A stretch of DNA of 64,000 nucleotides from Opitutaceae bacterium EW11. GTDB lineage: Bacteria > Verrucomicrobiota > Verrucomicrobiia > Opitutales > Opitutaceae. The stretch is from assembly GCA_003054665.1 (NCBI GenBank), contig QAYY01000011.1, positions 408,654-472,653 on the forward strand, written 5' to 3'. Positions 17,498 to 26,226 of the stretch are shown piece by piece (within the stretch, counting starts at the first letter, position 1; each line of letters begins with the position of its first letter). A program made the translations under genes and the position numbers. The notes beneath the pieces were generated by a model. That model did no database searches. It worked only from the letters and a program-made list of their open reading frames with translations, and was not told where the DNA came from.

Positions 17498-20400
17498 GTG
17501 AAGAAGTCTGAAGAGAATCGCAGAGGCGAACTGCGCCCGGATATCCACCCCGGCGCTACAAAACCGGTTGTCGCCCGGCGGGCCAGGGCTCTGCAGTGGC
17601 TGACCGGAGCACCTCCCGGAGGCGAAGCCGACTCGGGGTCCTTCGATCGGCTGATGCTCGTGATCGGCTCCGTCGCGGGCGCCGCCCTGCTCGGCGCGGG
17701 CTACTTGTATCTGAATTTCCACTTCAGACAGGCCGAGAACCAGGTCCAGAGCGAGCTGGCGGCGGTGGCGGAACTGAAAGCCGGGCAGATCGGAGCGTGG
17801 CGTGCCGGGCGGCTCGAGGATGTCCGCTCGGTGGTGCGGCTTCTCCAACTGGAGCGCGAGTATCCCATCCAGGACGGCTCAGCCTCGGAACAGCGCGTCG
17901 CCGCGTATCTCGACGAAATGCGGCGCTCACGCGGCTACGAGAGCGTGGCGTGGGTGACGGACGGCGGCCGCGTCCTGCGCTCCTCGCCGGCGGAACTGCC
18001 GGACCGCGTCCTGTTTCCGCCCGGGTTTGCCGCGGGTTCCGGGCCCGTCGTGCGCGACATCCACAGCGAATTCGCAGGCAGACTGTGGATCGAGTTCTGG
18101 GGCTCCGTCAGCGCGTTGGAAGACCCCGCCACGGTGGGTGCCGTGCGGATTCGGGTGAACGCGGAGACGCAGCTTTTCCCGCTCTTCAGCGGCTGGCCTT
18201 TGCCGAGCAGGACGGCGGAGATCCTTCTCCTGCATCGCGACGGTTCGCGTCTGGTGTGGGTCGCGGACCAGCGTCTCCAGAGGACTCCCACGGACGCGGA
18301 GAACCGCTCCGCGGCGCTTTTGTCGAGAGCCGCGCGCGAACCGCGCTTCAACCTGGTCGGCGGCATCGATCGCCGCGGGAAGCGCGTGCTCGCGCTGGCG
18401 CGTCCCGTCGAAGGCAGCCCTTGGGTGCTCGTGGCGAAGATCGACCGGGAGGAGGCGTTCGAGAGCTTGCGGCACGAAGTCTGGCTGGTGGCCGGCGGCA
18501 TCGCCGTGGTCGGGCTGCTCGTCGCGGCGGGACTCGCTCAATACTGGCGCCGGCAGCGGCTCCAGCTGGAGTTGCGACGTCAGGAAGCGGACCGGCGGCG
18601 CCGCGCCGCGATGGAGCGGCTGGGTCTGCTTCTCCAGCACGCCAACGACGTGGTGCTGATCCTCGACGAAGAGATGCGAATCGTCGAAGCCAACCAGCGC
18701 GCCGAGGAGGTCTACGGCTGGCCGTCGGCGGAGTTGTTGAAACTGAGCATCCGCGACCTCCGCGCGCTGGAGAACCGCGCCACCGTCGAGACGGATTTCC
18801 GTCTCTCGCTTGACCGGAGCACGCTGCGAGAGACGGTGCATCGGCGCCGCGACGGCACGACGTTTCAGGCGGAGATCAGCGCCCGGCCCGTGCAGATTGA
18901 CGGCCGCAGGCACGTGCTCTCGATCATCCGCGACATCACGGAGCGGAAGCGGCACGAGCAGGAGATCGAGCGCCTCGGACGGATGTACCGCGTGCTCAGC
19001 GAAATCAACCACGTCATCGCGCACCGGAAGACGAAGAGCGAAATTTTCTCCGCCGTCTGCACGTCGCTGGTGCGCTCCGGCCACTTCAGCCTTGCCTGGA
19101 TCGGCTGGCACAACCCGGAGACTCGTGAGATCGAGCCCGTCGCGGTCGTGGGCGAATCGGCCGAGGGCTACACATCGCAGGTCCGCATCTCGTCGGATCC
19201 GAACGTGCCGGAAGGAAAGGGCCCGACCGGCACCGCGTTCCGCGAGGACCGCACTTACGTCTGCGACGACCTCTTGGCGAACCAGGCGATCGGGCCCTGG
19301 CGCGACCACGCATTGAAGTGCCGGATACGTTCCAGCGCGGCGCTTCCGATCCGATTGCACGGCGTTCCGCAGGGGATGCTGTCCGTCTACCACGGCGAAC
19401 CGGGTTATTTTCGCGACCGCGAGCTGGCTCTTCTCGAGGAGGCGGCGGGAGACGTGTCGTTCGCCATCGATGTGCTCGCCAGCGAGGCCCAGCGCCGCGA
19501 GGCGGAGGCCGCGCGGCTGGCGAGCGAGGCACGGTTGACCCATCTGCTCACCGCCACGCCCGCGGTGATCTACTCCCTGGCGCCCGACGTTTGGGAGAAC
19601 ACCTTCCTGAGCGCCAACGTCGTGGAGGTCCTGGGCTACGAGCCCAGTGCCTTCCTCGGAAGTCCGAATTTCTGGTTCGAGCACACTCACCCCGACGACC
19701 TGCCGGCCGCGACTGAGGCGATGAGGAACATCGGCGTCACGGGCAGCGCGGTCCGGGAGTATCGGTTTCGACACCGCGACGGCGTGTATCGGTGGGTCCA
19801 CGACGAGTGCCGGCTGGTACGCGACGAGACCGGAAAGCCCCGGGAGGTCGTCGGCTACGCCCTGGATATCACGAAGCGCAAGGAGGCGGAGCAGACCCTC
19901 AGGGCGAGCGAGGAGAGGCATCGCGCGCTTTTCGAGAGCATGAATCTGGGCGTCGTCTATCACAACGCCTCGGGACGCACGATCAGCGCCAATCCGGCCG
20001 CCTCCCAAATCCTGGGATTCTCTCTGGAAGACCTGACCGCGCACACCTGCGTGGAGCTGGGCTGGTTCCCGTTTCGCGAGGACGGGACGGCTTTCGACGT
20101 GGAGGAACAGCCGGCGTACGTCGCGCTGCGCACCGGCAGGGCGGTGAACGGCGTGGTGATGGGCTTCGTGCACGGCTCCGACCGGCGCATCCGCTGGATC
20201 CTGCTCGACGCGGTGCCGGAGTTTCGCGCAGGGGAGTCGAAACCGCATCGGGCGTTTTCGATCTTCGCGGATATCACGGAGCGACTTCATGACGAGCTCG
20301 AGCGGCGCAAACTGTCGCTCACGATCGAGCAGAGCCCGGTCTCTATCCTCGTCACGGATTTGGACGGCGCGATCGAGTACGTGAATCCGCGCTTCACGAA

Positions 20401-23287
20401 AGTCACGGGCTACACCCTGGACGAGGTGAGGGGGAAAAAGCCCGGGATCTTCAAATCGGGAGTGATGAAGCCCGAGGTTTACCGCGACCTCTGGAAAACG
20501 ATCACCGAAGGCAGCGTTTGGCGCGGGGAAATCGTGAACCGCAAGAAGTCGGGCGAGCTGTACACCGAGATGGTCATCATCACGCCGGTGACGGACGCGC
20601 GCGGCCGCCGCACGCACTACGTCGCGGCGAGGGAGGACATCACCGAGCGGAAACGGGCGGAGGAGAATTTGCGGAAACTCACGCGGGCGATCGAACAGGC
20701 GCCGGTGTCGATGCTGATCACCGATCTGGAGGGCAACATCGAGTACGCGAACCCCTATTTCACGGAGATCTCCGGATATACCCTGCCGGAGGTGCTCGGC
20801 CGGAATCCTCGCATCTTCCAGTCCGGGCAGACTCCGTGCGAGACCTATGTGGAAATGTGGCGGACCCTCACCGCCGGTCAGGTGTGGCGCGGGGAGCTCT
20901 GCAACCGCAAAAAGAACGGCGACAGACACGACGAGTTCATCGTCATCGCGCCGGTGGTCGACGACACGGGCAAGGCGACCCACTACGTCGCGGTGAAGGA
21001 GGACATCACCGAGCGCAAGCGCGCCGCGGCGGCGCTGCGCCAGAGTCGCGAGCAGCTGGCCACCGCCGAGGCGCTGGCGCACGTCGGCCACTGGTCCTTC
21101 GATCTGGTGAGCGGCAAGAACGACTGGTCGGACGAGACGTATCGGATCTATGAATTCCCACTGGGGAGCCCCATCGTGTTCGACCGTTTTCTGGAGAGGG
21201 TGCATCCCGACGATCGCGAGCGCGTGGCGACGCTCGAAGGCGCATGCACTCCGAAAAGCCCGTGGTTTTCGATCTCGCACCGGCTGCTCCTCCCGGACGG
21301 GCGGGTCAAATACGTCGAGGCGACCGGCGCGCTGAGCTTCGGGACGGACGGCAAACCGGTGCGCTCGGTGGGGATGCTGCAGGACATCACCGAGCGGAAA
21401 CAGGTGGAACTCCAGCTTCACGAATTCGTGAAGGTGCTGCGTGCGCTGCATGCCGTCTCGCTCGCGGTGGAGAACCGCGGGCTGGACTCCGCGAACCTGC
21501 TCCTACGGATCGTCGGGCAGCTCCCGTGCGCGCTGCGCGTGCCGCTCCTTGGCCAGGCGGAAATCGTGTTGCGCGACAAACGCCTCGAGGCCGGCGCCTC
21601 CGGGAGGCGGGTGAAAGAGATATCCGCCCCGATCATGGTCAACGGCGCGAACGTCGGCGAAGTCGCGGTCGGTTATGTCGCTCCCCCGGCAGGCCACCCG
21701 ATTCCGGATTTTGTCGCTCAGGAGAGCGAGTTCGTGGAGAGCGTCGCTCGCACGATCGGGCTCGGCCTCGGCGAGCGTGAGACGTTCGACCAGCTGCGGA
21801 GGAGCGAAGAACGGTTCCGCGCGATCTTCGATCAGGCGGAGATGGGCATGTTCGAGACCACGCTCGACGGTGCGATCACCCGCGCCAATCCCTGCTTCGG
21901 CCGACTTCTCGGGGACGAACCGTCGAAGTGGGTGGGACGGCACTGGAGCGATATCCTCCTGGAAAAACAGGAAATCGCAGGCGGGGCGCCGTCCTCGGCG
22001 GCCAACGAAGTCCGCTGCAGGAACGCCGAGGGACGGAGTTTTTGGGGCGTGCTCACGAGCAAGCGGGAGCTGGCATCGGACGGTTCAGCCATCGGGCACA
22101 TCTGCCTGCTGCAAGACATCTCCGATCAGGTCGCCGCGCGCGAAACCCTGCTGCGCTTCAACGCGGAACTTGAAGCGAAGGTCGCCCAGCGCACGGCCGA
22201 GCTGAATGCCCGAAACCGCGAGGTGCAGGGCCTGCTTCAGGCGAATCCGGACATGATTCTGCGGATGAGAAACGACGGGTTCGTGCTCCACTGCCAGCGC
22301 GCGCCGGGACTGGACCATCTGGCATTGCGGGGCTGCGAATCGAACCGCGACGCCCAGCGATGCAAGGATTGCGCGGTGATGCGCGAGAGCCTCGCCATCG
22401 GTCGCGTGGCGGTCGAGGAATCCGCCACGCTGAGCTCGGAAGCCGAACTCAGGCTGCGGGACACGGCGTGCACGGTCGAGCTGCGCGCGGCGCCCATCGG
22501 CGAATCTGAGTTCGTCGTCTTTGTGCGGGACATCACCGACCGGAAACGGCTCGAGGTGGAAACGGCCGCGATGCTGGAAAAGGAGCGCCAGGTCTCGGAG
22601 ATGAAGACGCGGTTCATTTCTGTCACGTCGCACGAGTTCCGCACGCCGATGTCGGCGATGCTCGGCTCCGTCGATCTGCTGAGAAACCATTTCGATCAGC
22701 TCACGCCCGCGAAACGTTCGGAACTCCTGAGCCGGATCTCCTCCTCGATCGCGCGGATGACGGACATGCTCGACGACGTGCTCACCCTGAGCCGGATGGA
22801 CGCCAAACGCACGGAGGTCCGCCCCGGCCGCGTCGAGATCCGCGCGCTGATGGAGAGTCTGGTCGAGGAAATACGCGATGGAGACCGCGGTTCGCATCCG
22901 CTGGCGCTCGCGACCGACGCGGAGGTGGGCACCGTCATGACCGACGCGAATCTGCTGCGGCACATCGTCTCGAATCTCCTGAGCAACGCGGTCCGCTACT
23001 CTCCGGCCGGCGTCCCCGTCTCCATCCGCGTGGCTGCACAGGGAGAACGTATTCAGATCACCGTGACCGATCAGGGAATCGGCATCCCTCCGGAGGACCG
23101 GGCGCGGATCTTCGAACCCTTCGAACGCGGATCCAACGTCGGAAACATCAAGGGCACGGGACTCGGGCTGAACATCGTGAAACGGATGACCGAGCTTCTG
23201 GGCGGTACGATCGCCATCGAAGACGCGCAGCCGCGCGGCAGCCGGTTCATCGTCGTGCTGCCTCGCGACGCGGCCCCCAAGTCATGA
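17498..23287 (+). CDS. Giant membrane-bound multi-PAS/GAF sensor histidine kinase
   Basis: A 1929-residue sensor starting at GTG 17498. Two transmembrane helices (about residues 53-75 and 328-350) enclose a roughly 250-residue extracytoplasmic sensor region. The cytoplasmic part then carries eight PAS domains (about 368-486, 678-798, 803-931, 938-1055, 1061-1176, 1188-1303, 1435-1545 and 1575-1688), most ending in the DITERK signature. There is a GAF domain at 496-661 and a weaker GAF-like segment at 1308-1428. HisKA has its phospho-acceptor at His1712 (TSHEFRTPMSAML). The HATPase has an N box at Asn1830 and TDQGIGIPPEDRARIFEPF and GTGLGLNIVK motifs. It has no receiver domain of its own. Its stop overlaps the start of the next gene, which supplies one. 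The ligands are unknown. Confidence 0.93.
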   Translation: MKKSEENRRGELRPDIHPGATKPVVARRARALQWLTGAPPGGEADSGSFDRLMLVIGSVAGAALLGAGYLYLNFHFRQAENQVQSELAAVAELKAGQIGAWRAGRLEDVRSVVRLLQLEREYPIQDGSASEQRVAAYLDEMRRSRGYESVAWVTDGGRVLRSSPAELPDRVLFPPGFAAGSGPVVRDIHSEFAGRLWIEFWGSVSALEDPATVGAVRIRVNAETQLFPLFSGWPLPSRTAEILLLHRDGSRLVWVADQRLQRTPTDAENRSAALLSRAAREPRFNLVGGIDRRGKRVLALARPVEGSPWVLVAKIDREEAFESLRHEVWLVAGGIAVVGLLVAAGLAQYWRRQRLQLELRRQEADRRRRAAMERLGLLLQHANDVVLILDEEMRIVEANQRAEEVYGWPSAELLKLSIRDLRALENRATVETDFRLSLDRSTLRETVHRRRDGTTFQAEISARPVQIDGRRHVLSIIRDITERKRHEQEIERLGRMYRVLSEINHVIAHRKTKSEIFSAVCTSLVRSGHFSLAWIGWHNPETREIEPVAVVGESAEGYTSQVRISSDPNVPEGKGPTGTAFREDRTYVCDDLLANQAIGPWRDHALKCRIRSSAALPIRLHGVPQGMLSVYHGEPGYFRDRELALLEEAAGDVSFAIDVLASEAQRREAEAARLASEARLTHLLTATPAVIYSLAPDVWENTFLSANVVEVLGYEPSAFLGSPNFWFEHTHPDDLPAATEAMRNIGVTGSAVREYRFRHRDGVYRWVHDECRLVRDETGKPREVVGYALDITKRKEAEQTLRASEERHRALFESMNLGVVYHNASGRTISANPAASQILGFSLEDLTAHTCVELGWFPFREDGTAFDVEEQPAYVALRTGRAVNGVVMGFVHGSDRRIRWILLDAVPEFRAGESKPHRAFSIFADITERLHDELERRKLSLTIEQSPVSILVTDLDGAIEYVNPRFTKVTGYTLDEVRGKKPGIFKSGVMKPEVYRDLWKTITEGSVWRGEIVNRKKSGELYTEMVIITPVTDARGRRTHYVAAREDITERKRAEENLRKLTRAIEQAPVSMLITDLEGNIEYANPYFTEISGYTLPEVLGRNPRIFQSGQTPCETYVEMWRTLTAGQVWRGELCNRKKNGDRHDEFIVIAPVVDDTGKATHYVAVKEDITERKRAAAALRQSREQLATAEALAHVGHWSFDLVSGKNDWSDETYRIYEFPLGSPIVFDRFLERVHPDDRERVATLEGACTPKSPWFSISHRLLLPDGRVKYVEATGALSFGTDGKPVRSVGMLQDITERKQVELQLHEFVKVLRALHAVSLAVENRGLDSANLLLRIVGQLPCALRVPLLGQAEIVLRDKRLEAGASGRRVKEISAPIMVNGANVGEVAVGYVAPPAGHPIPDFVAQESEFVESVARTIGLGLGERETFDQLRRSEERFRAIFDQAEMGMFETTLDGAITRANPCFGRLLGDEPSKWVGRHWSDILLEKQEIAGGAPSSAANEVRCRNAEGRSFWGVLTSKRELASDGSAIGHICLLQDISDQVAARETLLRFNAELEAKVAQRTAELNARNREVQGLLQANPDMILRMRNDGFVLHCQRAPGLDHLALRGCESNRDAQRCKDCAVMRESLAIGRVAVEESATLSSEAELRLRDTACTVELRAAPIGESEFVVFVRDITDRKRLEVETAAMLEKERQVSEMKTRFISVTSHEFRTPMSAMLGSVDLLRNHFDQLTPAKRSELLSRISSSIARMTDMLDDVLTLSRMDAKRTEVRPGRVEIRALMESLVEEIRDGDRGSHPLALATDAEVGTVMTDANLLRHIVSNLLSNAVRYSPAGVPVSIRVAAQGERIQITVTDQGIGIPPEDRARIFEPFERGSNVGNIKGTGLGLNIVKRMTELLGGTIAIEDAQPRGSRFIVVLPRDAAPKS

Positions 23288-24366
23288 AAGCCGTCACCAT
23301 CCTTGTCATCGACGACGACGAAGCCGTCCGCCAGACCCTGCTGGATATCCTCGAGTTGAACGGCTACGAAACGCTGTCCGCCAGCAACGGGCAGGCCGGC
23401 TTCGAACTGGCGCAGGCCAGAAAACCCTCGCTGATCATCACGGACATTTCGATGCCCGGGCTCGGTGGTCTGGAGCTGCTGACGCGGCTGCGCACCGATC
23501 TCGAATTGCGGGACATCCCCGTGATCGTGATCTCGGCGAAGACCGACCGGGCCGCGACGCGGCGGGGAATGGATCTTGGTGCGGCCGACTACATCACGAA
23601 GCCGTTCACCGAGGAGGAAATCCTGCATTCGATCGGGACCCGTCTGGCGAACAAGGAGCTGCTCGACGAACTGGACGCATTCGCCCACACCGTCGCGCAC
23701 GATCTTCGCAATCCGCTCTGCGCGTTGAAAGGTCAGTTGTACCTGGCGGCCACGGAGGAAGGCCCGGATGCGCCGCGGCTGGTCCAGGAGCACCTCTCGG
23801 AGGCGAACCAGATCACGGATACGCTCGCTTCCATCCTCGACGAACTCCTGATCCTCGCGGGAGTGCGCCGCCAGATCGTCTGCTTTGAGCAGATCGACAC
23901 CGCCGGCGTGGTCGCCGAGGCGATTTCGCGGCTGGAGACATTGCTCAAGGACAGCCACGCCACGATCCGACAGCCGGAGACCTGGCCGGTGGCGTTCGGG
24001 CATGCGCCCTGGGTCGTCCACATTTGGGTCAACTACATCGGGAACGCCCTGAAATACGCCGGGCCCAACGTGGACATCCTTCTGGGGAGCGGGCCGGGCG
24101 AGGACCCGCGGCGCGTGCGGTTCTGGGTGCAGGACCGCGGCCCGGGACTCGACGCGGCCGCCTGTCAACGACTGTTCGTTCCGTTCACCCGGATATCGAC
24201 GGTGCGGGTGAAGGGGCACGGACTCGGGCTGTCGATCGTGCGGCGCATCGCGGAAAAACTTGGCGGCGCGGTCGGCGTGGAGAGCGAGCTGGGCAAGGGC
24301 TCGCGTTTTTGGTTCGAGCTTCCGGCGGCCCAGCCCGGAAGCGACGGACCGCACACGGTGTTCTAG
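23284..24366 (+). CDS. Receiver-histidine kinase hybrid (first copy)
   Basis: A 360-residue soluble protein. An N-terminal receiver domain (about 1-120) has its acidic pocket in VIDDDEA and phospho-acceptor Asp54 (ITDISMPG), with Lys106 in ITKPFTEE. A HisKA region follows with His139 (TVAHDLRNPLCALKG), then a HATPase with Asn in VNYIGNALKYAG and GHGLGLSIVRRIAEKLGG. This order, receiver first and kinase second, is that of a phosphorylation-controlled kinase. It overlaps the multi-PAS kinase gene by four bases (ATGA) and is likely its immediate target. No DNA-binding or enzymatic output is present. It is a paralogue of the next gene. Confidence 0.92.
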   Translation: MKAVTILVIDDDEAVRQTLLDILELNGYETLSASNGQAGFELAQARKPSLIITDISMPGLGGLELLTRLRTDLELRDIPVIVISAKTDRAATRRGMDLGAADYITKPFTEEEILHSIGTRLANKELLDELDAFAHTVAHDLRNPLCALKGQLYLAATEEGPDAPRLVQEHLSEANQITDTLASILDELLILAGVRRQIVCFEQIDTAGVVAEAISRLETLLKDSHATIRQPETWPVAFGHAPWVVHIWVNYIGNALKYAGPNVDILLGSGPGEDPRRVRFWVQDRGPGLDAAACQRLFVPFTRISTVRVKGHGLGLSIVRRIAEKLGGAVGVESELGKGSRFWFELPAAQPGSDGPHTVF

Positions 24367-24380
24367 CGGAGCGGGCGACC

Positions 24381-25460
24381 ATGAAGATCCTCATCATCGA
24401 AGACGACCAGGCGATCCGAGACGTGTTGATCGATCTGCTCGAACTCAATGGATACGCCGTTCTTTCGGCGACGAGCGGGGAGGAAGGCGTGCGGCTGTCC
24501 AGCGCCGTGCCTGACCTGATTCTCTGCGATATCGGCCTGCCGGGAATCGACGGCTTTCAGGTGATCTCGGCGATCCGCGAGCAGCCCGGGTGCCGCGAAA
24601 TCCCTTTCCTTTTTCTCACCGCGCGCGCGGATCGCGGCGACCTGCGAAAAGCGATGGCGCTGGGCGCCGACGACTACCTCACGAAGCCTTTCACCGAGCA
24701 CGAGGTGATCGAGGCGATTCAGGCCCGCGTGGCGCGCCACAAGCCGCTCCGGGACCGTATCCAGTCCCTGATTTCCGAAAAGCACACCGCGGCGCTGGCG
24801 GAGTGGTCGCATGAACTCCTGACTCCGTTGAACGGCGTGCTCGGCGGCCTCGAGCTGATCGAGATGTCGGCCGATTCGATCGATCGCGACGAACTCAAAG
24901 AGGCCCTCGGCCTGATCCGCGCCGGCGCCGAACGCCAGCGTCGCTTGTCCCGAAAACTTGTTACGTACTTCGATACCCAGCGCCCCCGGGCCGGCGCCCC
25001 GGATGCGGAGATCGAGATCTGTCTTGCGCCCGAGACGATCGCCTTCGCCGCGACGTCTACGGCGGCGTCCGAAGGGCGAGTCGCCGACGTGGCGGTGCAC
25101 GCGGCGTCGTCGAAACTGGGGATCCTTGCGTCTCGCCTCGTGATCGCCGTGTCCGAGTTGGTGGAGAACGCGCTTCGCTTTTCCGAGTCTGGCGACCGAG
25201 TGACGATTCTGGGAAGCCTCGAAGGAGCAACCTATCGGATCGCGGTTTCGGACGAGGGGCCCGGAATCTCGGCGGACGAACGGAACCGCGTGGGTCCTTT
25301 TGTCCGCTTTCCCCGCCGCGGCAGCGAGCGCCCCGGGCTCGGCCTCGGGTTGGCTACGGTGAGGTCGATCGCGGATTCAGCAGGAGGACGTTTTGCGCTG
25401 GAAGACGGTCCGCACGGGCGAGGATTGACGGCGACGCTGATCGTTCCGGCGAGAGGGTAG
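24381..25460 (+). CDS. Receiver-histidine kinase hybrid (second copy)
   Basis: A 359-residue protein with the same receiver-HisKA-HATPase order as its neighbour, starting 14 bases after that gene's stop. Receiver: EDDQA acidic pair, Asp50 (LILCDIGLPGIDGF), Lys102 in LTKPFTEHE. HisKA: His144 (EWSHELLTPLNGVLGGLEL). HATPase: VSELVENALRFSESG, DEGPGISADERNRVGPF and GLGLATVRSIADSAGG. Similar wording in both proteins (LIDLLELNGYAVLSA and LLDILELNGYETLSA) points to tandem duplication. Together with the multi-PAS kinase it forms a three-kinase cascade with no output protein encoded beside it. Confidence 0.92.
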   Translation: MKILIIEDDQAIRDVLIDLLELNGYAVLSATSGEEGVRLSSAVPDLILCDIGLPGIDGFQVISAIREQPGCREIPFLFLTARADRGDLRKAMALGADDYLTKPFTEHEVIEAIQARVARHKPLRDRIQSLISEKHTAALAEWSHELLTPLNGVLGGLELIEMSADSIDRDELKEALGLIRAGAERQRRLSRKLVTYFDTQRPRAGAPDAEIEICLAPETIAFAATSTAASEGRVADVAVHAASSKLGILASRLVIAVSELVENALRFSESGDRVTILGSLEGATYRIAVSDEGPGISADERNRVGPFVRFPRRGSERPGLGLGLATVRSIADSAGGRFALEDGPHGRGLTATLIVPARG

Positions 25461-25591
25461 ATCGCGGAGGACTGAGATCGGACGATAGAGGCCGGATGAC
25501 GGAGGTCGGGGGCGGGTGGGGCGGCGCGTCCCTGCAACGGCCATTCTCTTCGCCTCTCAACACGCTCGCCGAAGTGTTGGCGGTGGACGCG

Positions 25592-26029
25592 TCAGCGGCG
25601 TTTGCTGATGCGGCGAAAAATCCGGAGAAATTCGTCCGCGGGCGAGCGAGTTTCCCGGTGATTCGGCGGCCAGCGACTGAGCTCGAAAGGGTTGAGCGTC
25701 GGATGCGGATGCCGCGACGGTTCGGAGCCGTCGTCGAAGGCGAGCGTGTAGTCCGAATACTCGCGGGAGTGGAGGTATCCGTCCCACACGCGGCTGACGT
25801 TGAAGTGGCGGGGATCGCGTTCGATTTTTCCGAAGAGCCGTCGAACGGGCACATCGCCTCCCTCGATTACCTGCAGGAATTGTCGATCGTGGTAGATCAG
25901 GATCCCGGTGATACCCTGGACCGCGTTTCGAGTGTGGTTCTCCTCGAACAGCGTTTTGAGATCAGGCGTAACCCAAGGAAATCTGGAGGTGCTGACGTAG
26001 ATGAGCTGGTAGGGACTCGCTCCTTGCAT
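25592..26029 (-). CDS. BLUF-domain blue-light sensor protein
   Basis: A 145-residue protein that is almost entirely a BLUF flavin-binding photoreceptor domain (about 5-100) with a short C-terminal extension. The photocycle residues are present: Tyr11 (LIYVSTSR), Asn35 (TRNAVQGITGILIY) and Gln53 (RQFLQVIEGG). Their spacing (24 and 18) equals that of AppA Tyr21/Asn45/Gln63. The semi-conserved Trp (AppA Trp104) is replaced by Tyr94 in YSDYTLAF. Short BLUF proteins act by binding a partner. It is convergent with the three-kinase operon and follows the large kinase gene on its own strand after about 200 bases, so a link to either is possible but unproven. Confidence 0.93.
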   Translation of the reverse strand: MQGASPYQLIYVSTSRFPWVTPDLKTLFEENHTRNAVQGITGILIYHDRQFLQVIEGGDVPVRRLFGKIERDPRHFNVSRVWDGYLHSREYSDYTLAFDDGSEPSRHPHPTLNPFELSRWPPNHRETRSPADEFLRIFRRISKRR

Positions 26030-26226
26030 TCGGGCCGGAAAAGGAAGGAAACGGCAGTCGCGCTCGGAGTGTGGGAATCCCGCGCGCAGCGCCGGTGGGG
26101 GGAATTGGGCTGGGGCGTCGAAAAGACTGTGAATCCGAGCGTTTCACGCAAGTCAGCAGTTCGCTCGCGGGACATTTCTTTCTGCGTCGTATGCAGAATT
26201 GTGTTACGAAAGGACACGATTTTGCG

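Noticed and set aside
17927-21451. 1174-codon minus-strand open frame
   Set aside because: It is antisense to the multi-PAS kinase. Its His/Arg/Asp-rich composition reflects the opposite strand's codon bias.
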